Assembly: GCA_029204225.1 (NCBI GenBank)
Contig: CM055100.1
Span: forward strand, 17,497,650-17,561,649
Origin: Diphasiastrum complanatum
Lineage: Eukaryota; Streptophyta; Lycopodiopsida; Lycopodiales; Lycopodiaceae
DNA length: 64,000 nucleotides
Reading direction: 5' to 3'
The translations under genes were made by a program, and so were the position numbers. Shown here in pieces: positions 38,956 through 51,900 of this stretch. The notes beneath the pieces are model-generated. The model did not search any database. It had not been told where the DNA came from and saw only the letters and a list, made by a program, of their open reading frames with translations. Each line of letters begins with the position of its first letter. Position 1 is the first letter of the stretch.

Positions 38956-41900
38956 CATAGTACCCTCTGGTACCGCTGGTATGGTACCGCCGGTACCATA
39001 TCAGTGGTACCGCCGGTACGGTACCGCCCTGGGATCCGCGGTACCAGGGCGGTACCATTTTTAATATTTTTTTTTTATTTTTTAATATATTTTTAGTAAT
39101 TTTTTTTTGCATATTAACTACCAAAAAAGGACAAAAAAGTAAAAAGAGGGGGTTCTGGGTGTAAAAAAAGAGGGTACAGTACATGATGCAGGGGACCGTT
39201 GCAATGGCACATGGGCACTGCGAGTGAGCAGACCGAGGGGCCAATGGGAGACCAACACAGGGGGGTAGCATCACATGGGGGCAAGTACAGAGGCACATGG
39301 GCATTGTGGGTGAGCAGACCATGGGCCCAATGGGAGACCAACACAGGGGGGAGCATCACATGGGGGCGGGTACGGAGGCACATGGAGGGATGATGGGGAT
39401 CCACATGGCCGATCAGGCTGTGGGGATAAATAGGCACTCACAATGCCATTGTGGTCGGCATTTTCAGAGGCTGTGAGAGGGCTAGTGATAGACAGTGAGA
39501 GAGCAAGCGAGAGCCGGTGACAGGCTGTGAGAGGCTGTTTGAGAGCCAGGGTGCTGTGAGAGGGTGTTCAAGGATCAGGGTGCTGTGAGGAGAAGGTCGA
39601 TCGAGATGGCTGAGCGAATACCACCGAAGCCCGAGGGCGAAGCCAGGAGAAAGCTTGAGGAAGATATCCGAAGGCACAACGAGAGGCATCGGAAGCAAGA
39701 GGCAGATATCCGAGAGATGCTGCGACAGACTCGACAGAGAAATCCGGAACCGGAGCCACCCGCCCCCGCTGTGGATCCTGTCCCCGCTGTCGAGCTGGAT
39801 CTGGATGAGCAGATCGGAATGAATTTCACACGACGGCAGCTCATCATGGTCAGGGAAAGGGCGGCCAGACGTCGGGCTAACCAGGAGGCAGCTCGGGCTA
39901 ACCGGGAGGCAGAGCAAGAGCGACAAAACAATGCACCAGACGAGGGCGAGGAGTCGGTGGAGGATCAGTGAGGGATGTTTAGAATAGATGAGGTCCACCC
40001 GTATGTGGCGGACTGTTGCTATGTAGTTTTCGGCAGTTTATGGTGCAGCAAATAACTAGATGGCTGCTTAAAAAAATGACAGTATATGTGATGTTATCCT
40101 GATACAACGGTTGAATATATACATAGTTGTTTTTTGTGCAACGCGAGCCTGGTCATGTAAGATGCAATGTTTGTAATTTTTTTAAATGCAGATGTATTAC
40201 ATGTGTTTATTCAATGTCGTTTGGGGTGTAGGGGTGATTGCTGTGCTCATGATGTAGGTGCATCTATGTGAAGCTAGCATTCACTTCAAACGAAATTAAA
40301 TGAAAATAGGATTCACACACGCACATAGAATTCTTCAACATAAAATAAAGCATCACATGTACAGAGCGACATACGCACAATGTGCAGCAAATAATGTAGG
40401 CCAAACATTGTATATAATGTGAAAAATCATCTGAGTACAATGGTAGACCGACTGCTAGAGACAAACTACTGAAACTAAAACAATAGAGCCACAATCAATG
40501 CTCTGGCTCTGACTCAGACGAATGCTCTGGAGACAACTCAGGGCCCCGAGCTGACTCTCGCAGCCGATATCTCTGCCTGTCTGGAACTGGCATGGGCTGT
40601 GTATCCGAGGGGGAAGACTCGTCATCCTCATCCTCCCAATCAGCCTCCGCATCAGCCCCCAAGCAGGCCAAACCAACAACACCTGCTCCAACTGGCTGTG
40701 ATACTGCACCTCTACCTGTACCTGGAGCCCTGCGTGGTCGTCCTCTCCTCCCTGGCAGTTTCTGTGCCTTGCCTTTCTTGTTCGGTGCACCCTTGGGCTT
40801 GCCTGGTCTCTTGCGGACAAGAGGAGCTGTCAATGCCTCGTCACCCCCATGCAAATCACCTGGCTGGCTAGGCTGGGCCCAAGCTGAGGCCGGCTGGGAT
40901 AGGGAAGCAAAAGAGGGAACTCCCTGTGCAACTGAGCGAGGAGGATGAGCTCGTGGAGTGTGTGCCCGTGGGGCTGCTGCAGGTGGAGGAACTGGCTGTG
41001 CAGGAGGCGAGTACAGTGGCGATATGTACTGAAAGGGGCGCTGTGGTGGCCGGTACTGGTACATCCTGGGTGCTGCCAAAGGAGGAGGATGTGACGTGGG
41101 TGCTGCCACTGGAGGAGACACTGTGGATGTGGGCGCTGCAAGAGAAAACCTGGGCACAGATGGTGGCCTGCCATGGAGACCCGGTGCTGCAGAAGTGGAC
41201 GGCGATGGAGGGGATGCAGGCCTAAATGGCATCGGTGGCACTGGAGGAGCTGTGCGACGCACATACACCCTCTGAAGAGCTGGAGGAACTGTAGGCACCT
41301 CATGCGGCTGCTCTGGCTGGGACTCTGTGTGTGGCATGCTGGCAAGAGATGATGGGGGCGCCCTGACACTCGGCATCTGCAAGGCCTCTGAATCCAATGT
41401 GGCAACCAAGTCGGCCAGCTGGGCATCCGAATACAAATGCTCTGGGCTCTGGGACTCATCCTGTGCACCAGCCTCTAAATCATCCTGTGCACCGACCTCT
41501 GAATCATCCTGTGCACCAACCCCTGAATCAACCCAAGCCTCATCCTGTGCCTCATCATGTGCACCCTGTAGACCCTGCATGGCCTCCCAATCTGTGCAAT
41601 GAAAGTCATCAGGTGCCTCCTCTGGTGTGCTGTCGTAGTAACGGCCATGACTCTGTGCTGCACGCATCCAAACATCTGCGGGACCAACATCTAAACCACT
41701 CTGCCCTCTATCAAGAGCCTCCTCCATCATGTCGACATAGGTAGGTATGCCACTGCCCCCCCCTGTGTGCCCTGCCTGTCTGCCGGTATAACCTGTGCCA
41801 TGTGTCCCACCTCTGCCACGTGATGCACCTGTGACCCCTGCCCGTGGCGTGTGCCCTGCACCTGTATAATCTGCCTCATCCCTCTCTGGTCTGGCAAACA

Positions 41901-44900
41901 CAACCCGAATGGGCTCATCCTCATCATGCTCATCCTCTGACACTGGCTCATCTGCCTCATACAATGGGGGCTCTCTGTGCTCAAGCCCAAGCTCTCTCTC
42001 TCTCATCTCGGCAAGCTCCCTCTCTCTCTCTGCCATCAACTGTGTGCCCAGGTCATCTGCAGGCATGGGATGGTTGCTGTCCGTAGGCAAGTCAACCTGG
42101 CGCTCCAAATCAGATATCTTCGTCTGCAAGGTTTAAAATTTGCATGTCAGAGAGACAACTTTTTCAAGAAATGAAATCAACATACCAGGAGTCAACCAAC
42201 ATGCTATGAAAGATTAGCTTATCACCTGCAATGCGCTCGTAATGGTCGGAAGCCTCCTGGCGAGACGTGCGTTGGTGCTACAGAACACCAACCGCTCCAA
42301 CTGACTCATTGACAACCGGTTTCTTCTCCTCGTGTGAATCAGTGCCCATGTGCTCCAATTACGCTCACACACAGAGGCAGCACAGTCCTGTGGTGCGTGC
42401 ATTGAAATACTTCAGCACATTGTGGCAAAGGTGAAACTTCAACGAAACACAAAAAATGGAGGATAAAATGAGATGCATACCTGAGAAAGGACACGCAGTG
42501 CAAGACGCTGTATAGATGGGTATGTGCTACCGAACATGGTCCACCAGGTAATGGGTAGCTGCCTCCTCTCTGGATCCTGGGCAGCCGGGTGGCCGAATGT
42601 GCCCATGCCGAAACGAAATGCAGCGAGCTCCTCCATGAGCCTGATAGGATCCAAACCTATGTGTGGACCCACCCTGTGAATGTACTGAAGCCAATCGGCC
42701 TCGAGCTCCCTGTCTGCGATCTGTGTCGGAGAGAGGAAGAGGGGATGCAGCATGTGTGCAACGCTGTGGATACTCCTGTGGAAGTAGTTCCATCGCGTCT
42801 CCCATATGAACTTCAGCTCTGTCATCCTGCAGGTGAGGGGCATGTGGTTTAGGGCATTACGAAAAAGCTTAACATTGACAGAAAAACAAACTAGCAAGTA
42901 CTGAAAAGATAAAGGTCAATTGCAACACTGTACCGCTTACCTCTCTGGCTGCAAGATGGGCAGCTGCAGGAACTGTCCAATCCGGTCCATGAGCTCATAC
43001 ACCAGTCCAAGTGTCGACCCCTCGCTGTCAGCCATGCGGAGCACAATGTAGAGTGGTCGAAGCAGTCCTGACAATGTCTGTGCATCCCTCCAGAACTGGT
43101 CTCCCCTCACCGTGGAAGAAAAGTGCTCCCCATCCTCAGTGTGCGGAAATGTACTGGCACCCCAAAGATCACTGGCAACCATCTGTAGAAGCTGGGCCCT
43201 GCACCTGATCAAACGGTCGATGACCACCAAGTCGAATGCAAAGCGCGTGGGGGCTGGCTTACGGAGGTCCAGATGGCTAAACACCCGAAACATGGCAAGA
43301 ACACGCCTCTTTCTGGTGACAAAAGTCACCAGGAAGAGGGCCTCCCGGACGATGGCTCTAACCCAGGGAAGTGCTCCAATGTCCCCCATCAAAAGGTCTA
43401 TGCCGTGGGCTGCACAGGGGGTATGAACAATATGAGGGAACTCGGCCTCTAGCAGTACACCCATCTGAATGCAGTTCGTGGCATTGTCCGTCACCACCGT
43501 GACGACATGCTGTGGGCCTATGGCTAGGATGGAAGACCTGATGACATCAAACATGAACTCTGCAGATATGACTCTCCCCCCCCTGCTGCAATCCACTGCC
43601 CTCAAAAACTGTGTGCCCATGCAGCTGGAGACCAGTATGTTGAGGATCGGCCTCCTCCTGACATCAGTCCAGCCATCGGACATGATGCTGCAACCGTAAG
43701 TGGCCCAGTGCCGACGCAGAGGCTCCATCTCTCTAGACAAGGACTCGACCCTATCCCTCAGCATGTGTGTGCGGACAACCTCTGAACTAGGGACTCTCCA
43801 GCTAGGGCTGACAGACTGTGCAAGGCGGAAGGCCCTTCTGAAGGGCTCAGAGTCGGTGATGGCAAAGGGCAGGTTCAGCTCGTAAACCAGACTGGCCACG
43901 GCCTGTGTGGCCTCTCTGTCCATGTGCGGCTGATGCGCGCCGCGAATGGTCTGCTGCACGAGGGCTCTCCCTGGTGGACGACGGGTGGTGGACCTCCAGC
44001 ACGGTGCACCAACCGTGACGGGAATGGACGATGACGTGACAGGCTGGGCGCTGGTGGATGCATCGGCTGTAGACGTGGAATGGGGAGAGTGGGATGCACT
44101 GGCAGGGATGGGTGCAGCAGCATAGGTGGGGTGCACTGGTGGAGGGGCAACATCTGGCATGGGGTACGAAAACTGCTGGCTGAGGAGGTCATCCGGATGG
44201 GAAGGGAAGGAAGAAGGGATCTCTTCCACATCCTCGAAGGCCCGCCCAGTACCATCCTGGGCCTGCTCGGGTGGCGGAGAGTCCATGAGAAAGTCGTAGA
44301 CTGGTGGAGTGCGAGCAACAGTGGGTGGTGGTGGAACCGCAGTGGCAACTGTCGGACGCGATGGGACGGGATCCACCGGAATCTGAGCAGATGGGGGTGC
44401 ATGAGGCAGAGCTGTCTGAGGGGCAAAGGGACCAGAGGAGGATGCACTCCCTCTCCTCGTGCGTGCCAGCCAAGCAGGCAGCAACTCTGGGTTAGTCACA
44501 TAAGGAGCGGTGCAAAATCGGAGAACGCCCTCCGAAATGGTGTTCTCCCCTGCCACGAGCCGCGGCCCGTAGGTGTCCAGTAGTCGCTGCCTGTCGGGGA
44601 CGGTCATGCTGCCACAAGGGGCAGCATTCAAGGTGGCACCATTTTTGGCGCGTGCACCGAGCAGATGGCCTTTAAGGCGAGTGAGGGATGCAGCAAACTC
44701 GACGAGACAGTATCGGCAGCGCACGATCTTCTGACCGGTCTTGTTGGCCTTGTCGGCAACCCGCCTGACAATGTCTACCTCGTCCCACAGACCGGAAAGG
44801 TCGGATTGCACCATTGCAGATGAAATGAGGGATGGATTGCTGGAAAAAAAACAGCAGGGTTCACTGTTGGAGAGACGCTGAAAATGGGCGAGTGCAGGGC

Positions 44901-45883
44901 AAAGGAAATCAGATGCAAGGCAGGGCGTTGCGTGGGCGATGGGCGACGCAAGGAATCAAAGGCAGGCAAGAAAAACCAGCAGCGATGGCAGGGCGGAGAG
45001 GGCTCAAAAAAATTTCAGAGGAAATGCGAGGGGGGCGGGTAGGTTTAGGTAAAAAAAAATTAAAAAAAATATTAAATAATAAATATATTATTATATTGTG
45101 GTACCGCGGTACCATCATGGTACCGCGGTACCAGTATGGTCCCGCGGTACCGGGATCCGCGGTACCCAGTACCGCGGGACCTATGATATATATATATATA
45201 TTATATATATATCATAGATCCAGCGCTACCAGGATCCGCGGATCCCAGTACCGCGGTACCATAATATATAGTTTTTTTTTAATTTTTTTTAATTTTGAAA
45301 AAAAAAAATAATAATAATAATAATTTAGTGGGCAATATGGGTATCAGCTTGAAGCTCTTGACGAGAGTAGTGCATTTATGTAGGTTGCCGGTTTTGACGA
45401 GAGTCGTGCATTTATGCAGGTTGCTCCAACTTCTAATGAATGTCTCTCAATGTGGTAGTTATATAGTAGCAACCACCATCTGAAAGAGCGAACAACCAAA
45501 GGACCAAGGGGATGCAAAACACCAAAAAAGTTTGCTTTCGCTCAAAGGATTTGGCCTTCCGACTCCCTGAGCGAAAACACACTTTTTTGGTGTTTTACAT
45601 CCCCTTGGTCCTTTGGTTGTTTGCTCTCTCAGATGGTGGTTGCTACTATATAACTACCACATTGAGAGGCATTCGAGCACCCTGCATAAATGCACTACTC
45701 TCATCAGAACCGGCAACCTGCATAAATGCACTGCTTTTGTCAAGAGCTTCAAGATGATACCCATATTGCCCACTAAATTATTATTATATTAAATTTTTTA
45801 GAAAATTTTTTAAAAAGAATTATATATTTTGGTCCCGCGGTACCAGTTTGGTCCCGCAGTACCCACCAATACCGCGGGATCTA

Positions 45884-45918
<35 letters not shown>

Positions 45919-48900
45919 TAGATATATATCATAGTACCTCGTGGTACTGCCGGTACGGTACCGCCCTGGAATCCGCGGTACCAAGGCGGTACCATTTTTA
46001 ATATTTTTTTTATTTTTTAATATATTTTTTAATAAAAAAATTTTGCATATTAACTACCAAAAAAGGACAAAAAAAAGTAAAAAAAGGGGGTTTTGGGTGT
46101 AAAAAAAGAGGGTACAGTACATGATGCAGGGGACTGTTGCAGTGGCACATGGGCACTGCGAGTGAGCAGACCGAGGGGCCAATGGGAGACCAACACAGGG
46201 GGGTAGCATCACATGGGGGCAAGTACAGAGGCACATGGGCATTGTGGGTGAGCAGACCTGGTGTAATAGATCCTAACACCACAGTAGGGCAAACACTAAC
46301 TGATCCACCCAACCTTGCCTACTCCCTGATATAGAGTAAGCCCCTCCTAGCCCAGTGTGAGGACTGGTAGCATGCTACTGCCAAGTGTCGGCCACGTGGC
46401 ACTGACGTGGCCGACTGCACGTCGGGACCCAACTGGGGGCCCTATCCGGCTGACAGGGTCCCTAGGCTGTGTTAGGCCCGCCATGGCTATGGACCGTGCT
46501 GGGGCACACTACTCACACTGTCTTGCCCTGTTGGTCATGTATGCTGGACACGACCCTGACTGTGGTATCTGACCTATCTGTGTTCTCTAGGGTTCGGCAC
46601 TGGTTACGAGCTCGTAACACTCCCTCCCCCTTAAGAACCGTCTTGGTCCTCTAAGACAAAGTCTGGAAAAATCTTGCGAAGGACGCTGCCTCTTTCCCAA
46701 GTGGCATTCTCAACAGGCTGATCATTCCACTTAACCAGATATTCTCGGTATAGAGTATGACGAGTCTGCGTCTCTCTACTATCAAGAATTTCCTCTGGTT
46801 CATGTGGAGGTTGTTGAGGATCCAATGGGAGAACTAGAACACTGTCCCCTACCAGATTATCTGATCTGGTTAAGGCTTTTCGTAACTGACTTACATGAAA
46901 AACTGGAAAAACCTTACTGCTGTGTGGGAGTTCTAGTTCATAGGTGACCTCGCCTAGTCTCCTACTGATGGTAAAGGGACCACAATACCTTGGAGACAAC
47001 TTAGCACACACTCCTGATTTGAGGGTTTTAGAGTCAACTGGGACTCTCAAGTAGACTCTCTCACCAGTGGAGAACTGCACATCCCGTCTGTGTGGATCTG
47101 CATAATGCCTGGCTCGATCCTGGGATTGTCTAATGCTACGCTTAGCATGTTCTATCATCTGGTTTAGGTCTTCTAAAAAGTTTCTGGCTGCTTCAACTTT
47201 TTCTTGTTTAAACCCTACAGCTGTGGGTGAGCGTGGCTGAAAACCGTACATCAGCATAAATGGGCTGTATCCCGTAGCTGAATGTTTGGTACTGTTGTAA
47301 GCAAACTCTAATATTGAGAGATACTCCTCCCAATTAGTCTGCCTCTTGCTGACGTATGCACGAAGCATATCCTCCAGCACTTGATTTACCCTTTCTGTTT
47401 GACCGTCCGTCTGTGGATGGTCGGTGGTACTCATATTAAGTTTAGTATGGAGATGATGGAATACTGCCTTCCAAAAATTTCCAGTAAACTTACTGTCCCG
47501 GTCGCTGACTATGCCGGAAGGTAGACCGTACAATTTAAATAGCCCGTCTACAAACAACCTCGCTAACTCTGGAGCTCTAACGGTTGTTTTGGTCGGAATA
47601 AAATGAGCCATTTTGGTCAGACGGTCAACTGTGACCCATATAGCGTCATTACCCTTTTGGGTTTTAGGCAGGCCTACTATAAAATCCATGGAGATACTCT
47701 CCCATTTACCAGCTGGTATTTCTAAGGGATGCAACAACCCTCCTGCCTTTAAACGCTCTGCTTTATTTACTTGACATTTCTGGCAACTGGTTACATACTG
47801 GTGGACGTCCTTTTTCATACTGGGCCAGAAAAATTGCCTACGAAGAAGCTCATAGGTCTTCTGTATGCCTGGGTGTCCCGCGCTAGGATTGTCATGACAT
47901 TCATATAGGACCTGCTGCCTATAATCCTCTGAATTGGGGACACATACTCTATCTCTATAGAGCAAGTACTCATCCTGAATGGAATACTGTTTCCATTTGA
48001 ATCCTTGAGTCAACTGACCCTCAACCACTGGGGTTTGCTTGGGTGATACAGGCTCAGAATCCTCAACGTCATCTGATGACGTATACTCGGACTCATCATC
48101 ATCCTCAACGGAAGCTGCCGTATTCTTGGATGAACTGGCACCAGCCCCGGGAACTGGTTCTGGAGTCTGTAACTGTCTGTTCTGGACTGAGTTCCAGATA
48201 ATAGAGAAGAATGCATCATGCTGGCATTTCCCTCTCAAGGACTCGAGTAACTCATTACGAATCTGAGTAAAACTCAGCTCGTTTATCATAAGCATTCTGC
48301 TAAGGGCATCTGCTACTGTATTGAATTTTCCACGCCTATATCTGATAGACATGTCAAACTCTTGCATCAACTCTGCCCAACGAGCTTTCCGACCTCTAAG
48401 CTCAGGTTGATTGCAAAGGTATCTGAGACTCTCATGGTCTGTCAGGACCTCAAAGTTGGCACCATACAAATAATGCCTCCAAGTCTTAAGGGCATGGACT
48501 ATAGAAAAGAGTTCCTTTTCATAGGCACTATACCTAGTCTGTGCTGGCTCGAGTTTTTTACTCTCGAACGCAACTGGTCGTCCACCCTGAGTTAGCACAG
48601 CACCTACTGCAAAGTCGCTAGCATCTGTTTCGACCACAAATGGCTGATTGGGGTCGACGACCTTTAAAACTGGTGCTGTAGCTAAGGCTGTTTTGAGAGC
48701 ATCAAAGCTCTCCTGTTGTGCAGACTCCCAAATGAACTCCTTTCCCTTCCCCTTAAGAAGATTTGTCATAGGGACTGCTATCTGAGCATATTCCTTGACA
48801 AATCGTCTGTAATATCCCGCCAGACCAAGAAAGATTTGAAGTTCCAAAATATTCTGAGGTCTCAGCCAACTGAGTATGGCTTTAACCTTATTTGGGTCCA

Positions 48901-51900
48901 TCTTAATCCCATCTGAAGAGATAATGTGACCCAAATATGCTACTTCTTCAACGAAGAATTCACACTTGGATTGTTTAGCATAAAGCTTATGCTTTCTGAG
49001 CAGTCGAAACACCTTTCTGAGGTGTTTTAGATGCTCCTTCCTGGTTTTGCTGTAAACGAGGATGTCATCTAAAAATACGACTACAAATTTACCCAAGTAT
49101 GGTCTGAGGACACTGTTCATCAAGGTCATAAAGGTAGCTGGAGCATTTGTGAGCCCAAATGGCATCACCTTAAACTCATAATGACCGTGACGAGTCCTAA
49201 AGGCTGTTTTTGAGACATCTTCCGATTTTATACGGACTTGATGATATCCCGATCTAAGGTCTATTTTACTGAAAAACTTAGCCCCGTCGAGTTGATCAAA
49301 CAACTCGTCTGCTCGAGGCATAGGGTATTTATTCTTAATTGTGACTTTATTGAGGGCTCTGTAATCTACGCAAAGACGCAAGTTTGAAGGCTGCTCCTAC
49401 AGCGATCCTCCTCCTCTATTCCTCTCTGAGAATCTGAGAAACACTTCCTATCTTTTGATAGCTTTCTCTACTGCTGTCCTGAACTCCCTAGGATGGAGAT
49501 GGCTCTGATACCAGTGTAATAGATCCTAACACCACAGTAGGGCAAACACTAACTGATCCACCCAACCTTGCCTACTCCCTGATATAGAGTAAGCCCCTCC
49601 TAGCCCAGTGTGAGGACTGGTAGCATGCTACTGCCAAGTGTCGGCCACGTGGCACTGACGTGGCCGACTGCACGTCGGGACCCAACTGGGGGCCCTATCC
49701 TGCTGACAGGGTCCCTAGGCTGTGTTAGGCCCGCCATGGCTATGGACCGTGCTGGGGCACACTACTCACACTGTCTTGCCCTGTTGGTCATGTACGCTGG
49801 ACACGACCCTGACTGTGGTATCTGACCTATCTGTGTTCTCTAGGGTTCGGCACTGGTTACGAGCTCGTAACACCTGGGCCCAATGGGAGACCAACACACG
49901 AGGGAGCATCACATGGGGGCAGGTACAGAGGCACATGGAGGGATGATGGGGATCCACATGGCCGATCAGGCTGTGAGGATAAATAGGCACTCACAATGCC
50001 ATTGTGGTTGGCATTTTCAGAGGCTGTGAGAGAGCTAGTGATAGACAGCGAGAGAGCAAGCGAGAGCCAGTGACAGGCTGTGACAGGCTGTTTGAGAGCC
50101 AGGGTGCTGTGAGAGGGTGTTCAAGGACCAGGGTGCTGTGAGGAGAAGGTCGATCGAGATGGCAGAGCGCATACCACCGAAGCCCGAGGGCGAAGCCAGG
50201 AGGAAGCTCGAGGAAGATATCCGCAGGCACAACGAGAGGCATCGGAAGCAAGAGGCAGATATCCGAGAGATGCTGCGACAAACTCGACAGAGAAATCCGG
50301 AACCGGAGCCACCCGCCCCCGCTGTGGGTCCTGTCCCCGCTGTCGAGCTGGATCTGGATGAGCAGATCGGAATGAATTTCACACGACGGCAGCTCATCAT
50401 GGTCAGGGAAAGGGCGGCCAGACGTCGGGCTAACCAGGAGGCAGCTCGGGCTAACCGGGAGGCACAGCAAGAGCGACAAAACAATGCACCAGACGAGGGC
50501 GAGGAGTCGGTGGAGGATCAGTGAGAGATGTTTAGAATAGATGAGGTCCAGCCGTATGTGGCGGACTGTTGCTATGTAGTTTTCGGCAGTTTATGGTGCA
50601 GCAAATAACTAGATGGCTGCTTAAAAAAATGACAGTATATGTGATGTTATCCTGATACAACGGTTGAATATATACATAGTTGTTTTTTGTGCAACGCGAG
50701 CCTGGTCATGTAAGATGCAATGTCTGTAATTTTTTTAAATGCAGATGTATTACATGTGTTTATGAAATGTTGTTTGGGGTGTAGGGATGATTGTTGTGCT
50801 CATGATGTAGGTGCATATATGTGAAGCTAGCATTCACTTCAAACGAAATTAAATGAAAACAGGATTCAGACATGCACATAGAATTCTTCGACATAAAATA
50901 AAGCATCACATGTACAGAGCGACATACGCACAATGTGCAGCAAATAATGTAGACCAAACACTGTATATAATGTGAAAAATCATCTGAGTACAATGGTAGA
51001 CCGTCTGCTAGAGACAAACTACTGAAACTAAAACAACAGAGCCACAATCAATGCTCTGGCTCTGACTCAGACGAATGCTCTGGAGACAACTCATGGCCCC
51101 GAGCTGACTCTCGCAGCCGATATCTCTGCCTGTCTGGAACTAGCATGGGCTATGTATCCGAGGGGGAAGACTCGTCATCCTCATCCTCCCAATCAACCTC
51201 CGCATCAGCCCCCAAGCAGGCCAAACCAACAACACCTGCTCCAACTGGCTGTGATACTGCACCTCTACCTGTACCTGGAGCCCTGCGTGGTCGTCCTCTC
51301 CTCCCTGGCAGTTTCTGTGCCTTGCCTTTCTTGTTCGGTGCACCCTTGGGCCTTCCTGGTCTCTTGCGGACAAGAGGAGCTGTCAATGCCTCGTCACCCC
51401 CATGCAAATCACCTGGCTGGCTAGGCTAGGCCCAAGCTGAGACCGGCTGGGATAGGGAAGCAAAAGAGGGAACTCCCTGTGCAACTGAGCGAGGAGGATG
51501 AGCTCGTGGAGTGTGTGCCCGTGGGGCTGCTGCAGATGGAGGAACTGGCTGTGCAGGAGGCGAGTACAGTGGCGATAGGTACTGAAAGGGGCGCTGTGGT
51601 GGCCGGTACTGGTACATCCTGGGTGCTGCCAAAGGAGGAGGATGTGACGTGGGTGCTGCAACTGGAGGAGCCACTGTGGATGTGGGCGCTGCAAGAGAAA
51701 ACCTGGGCACAGATGGTGGCCTGCCATGGAGACCTGGTGCTGCAGAAGTGGACGACGATGGAGGGGCTGCAAGCCTAAATGGCATCAGTGGCACTGGAGG
51801 AGCTGTGCGACGCACATACACCCTCTGAGGAGCTAGAGGAACTGTAGGCACCTCGTGTGGCTGCTCTGGCTGGGACTCTGTGTATGGCATGCTGGCAAGA

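Larger units (their letters stand above)
38956..45185 (-). mobile_element. hAT-like DNA transposon A, apparently intact
   Basis: 6,230 bp from CATAG to CTATG, sitting in TA repeats, so an 8-base AT-only target duplication would be indistinguishable from the flank. Ends are imperfect inverted repeats packed with GGTACC and CCGCGG (at least seven GGTACC in the left ~105 bases, six in the right ~95). It carries a four-exon minus-strand transposase gene and a convergent plus-strand ORF. The interior is clearly GC-richer than the host intron. Every reading frame is open, so this is a candidate autonomous copy. Confidence 0.85.
46262..49872 (-). mobile_element. Young Ty3/gypsy element lacking gag and protease
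   Basis: Two 358 bp LTRs, perfect 5 bp CCTGG target duplication, primer site and polypurine tract, all intact. The internal region is only about 2.9 kb: roughly 130 bases of leader run straight into reverse transcriptase, so gag, protease and the start of RT are deleted. The C-terminal chromodomain-like block points to the chromovirus branch. It lies in the same (minus) orientation as the host gene and element B. Confidence 0.93.

Noticed and set aside
40592-42086. Many plus-strand frames of 75-118 codons opposite transposase exon 4
   Set aside because: GC-rich, low-complexity shadows of the true minus-strand coding sequence; the same shadows appear in element B.
44832-45311. 159-codon plus-strand ORF at the right end of element A
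   Set aside because: Runs through the non-coding terminal palindromes and TA repeat; no protein-like composition.
45512-45757. 81-codon ORF in foldback element C
   Set aside because: Crosses the hairpin loop and reads the inverted arm; structure explains the openness.
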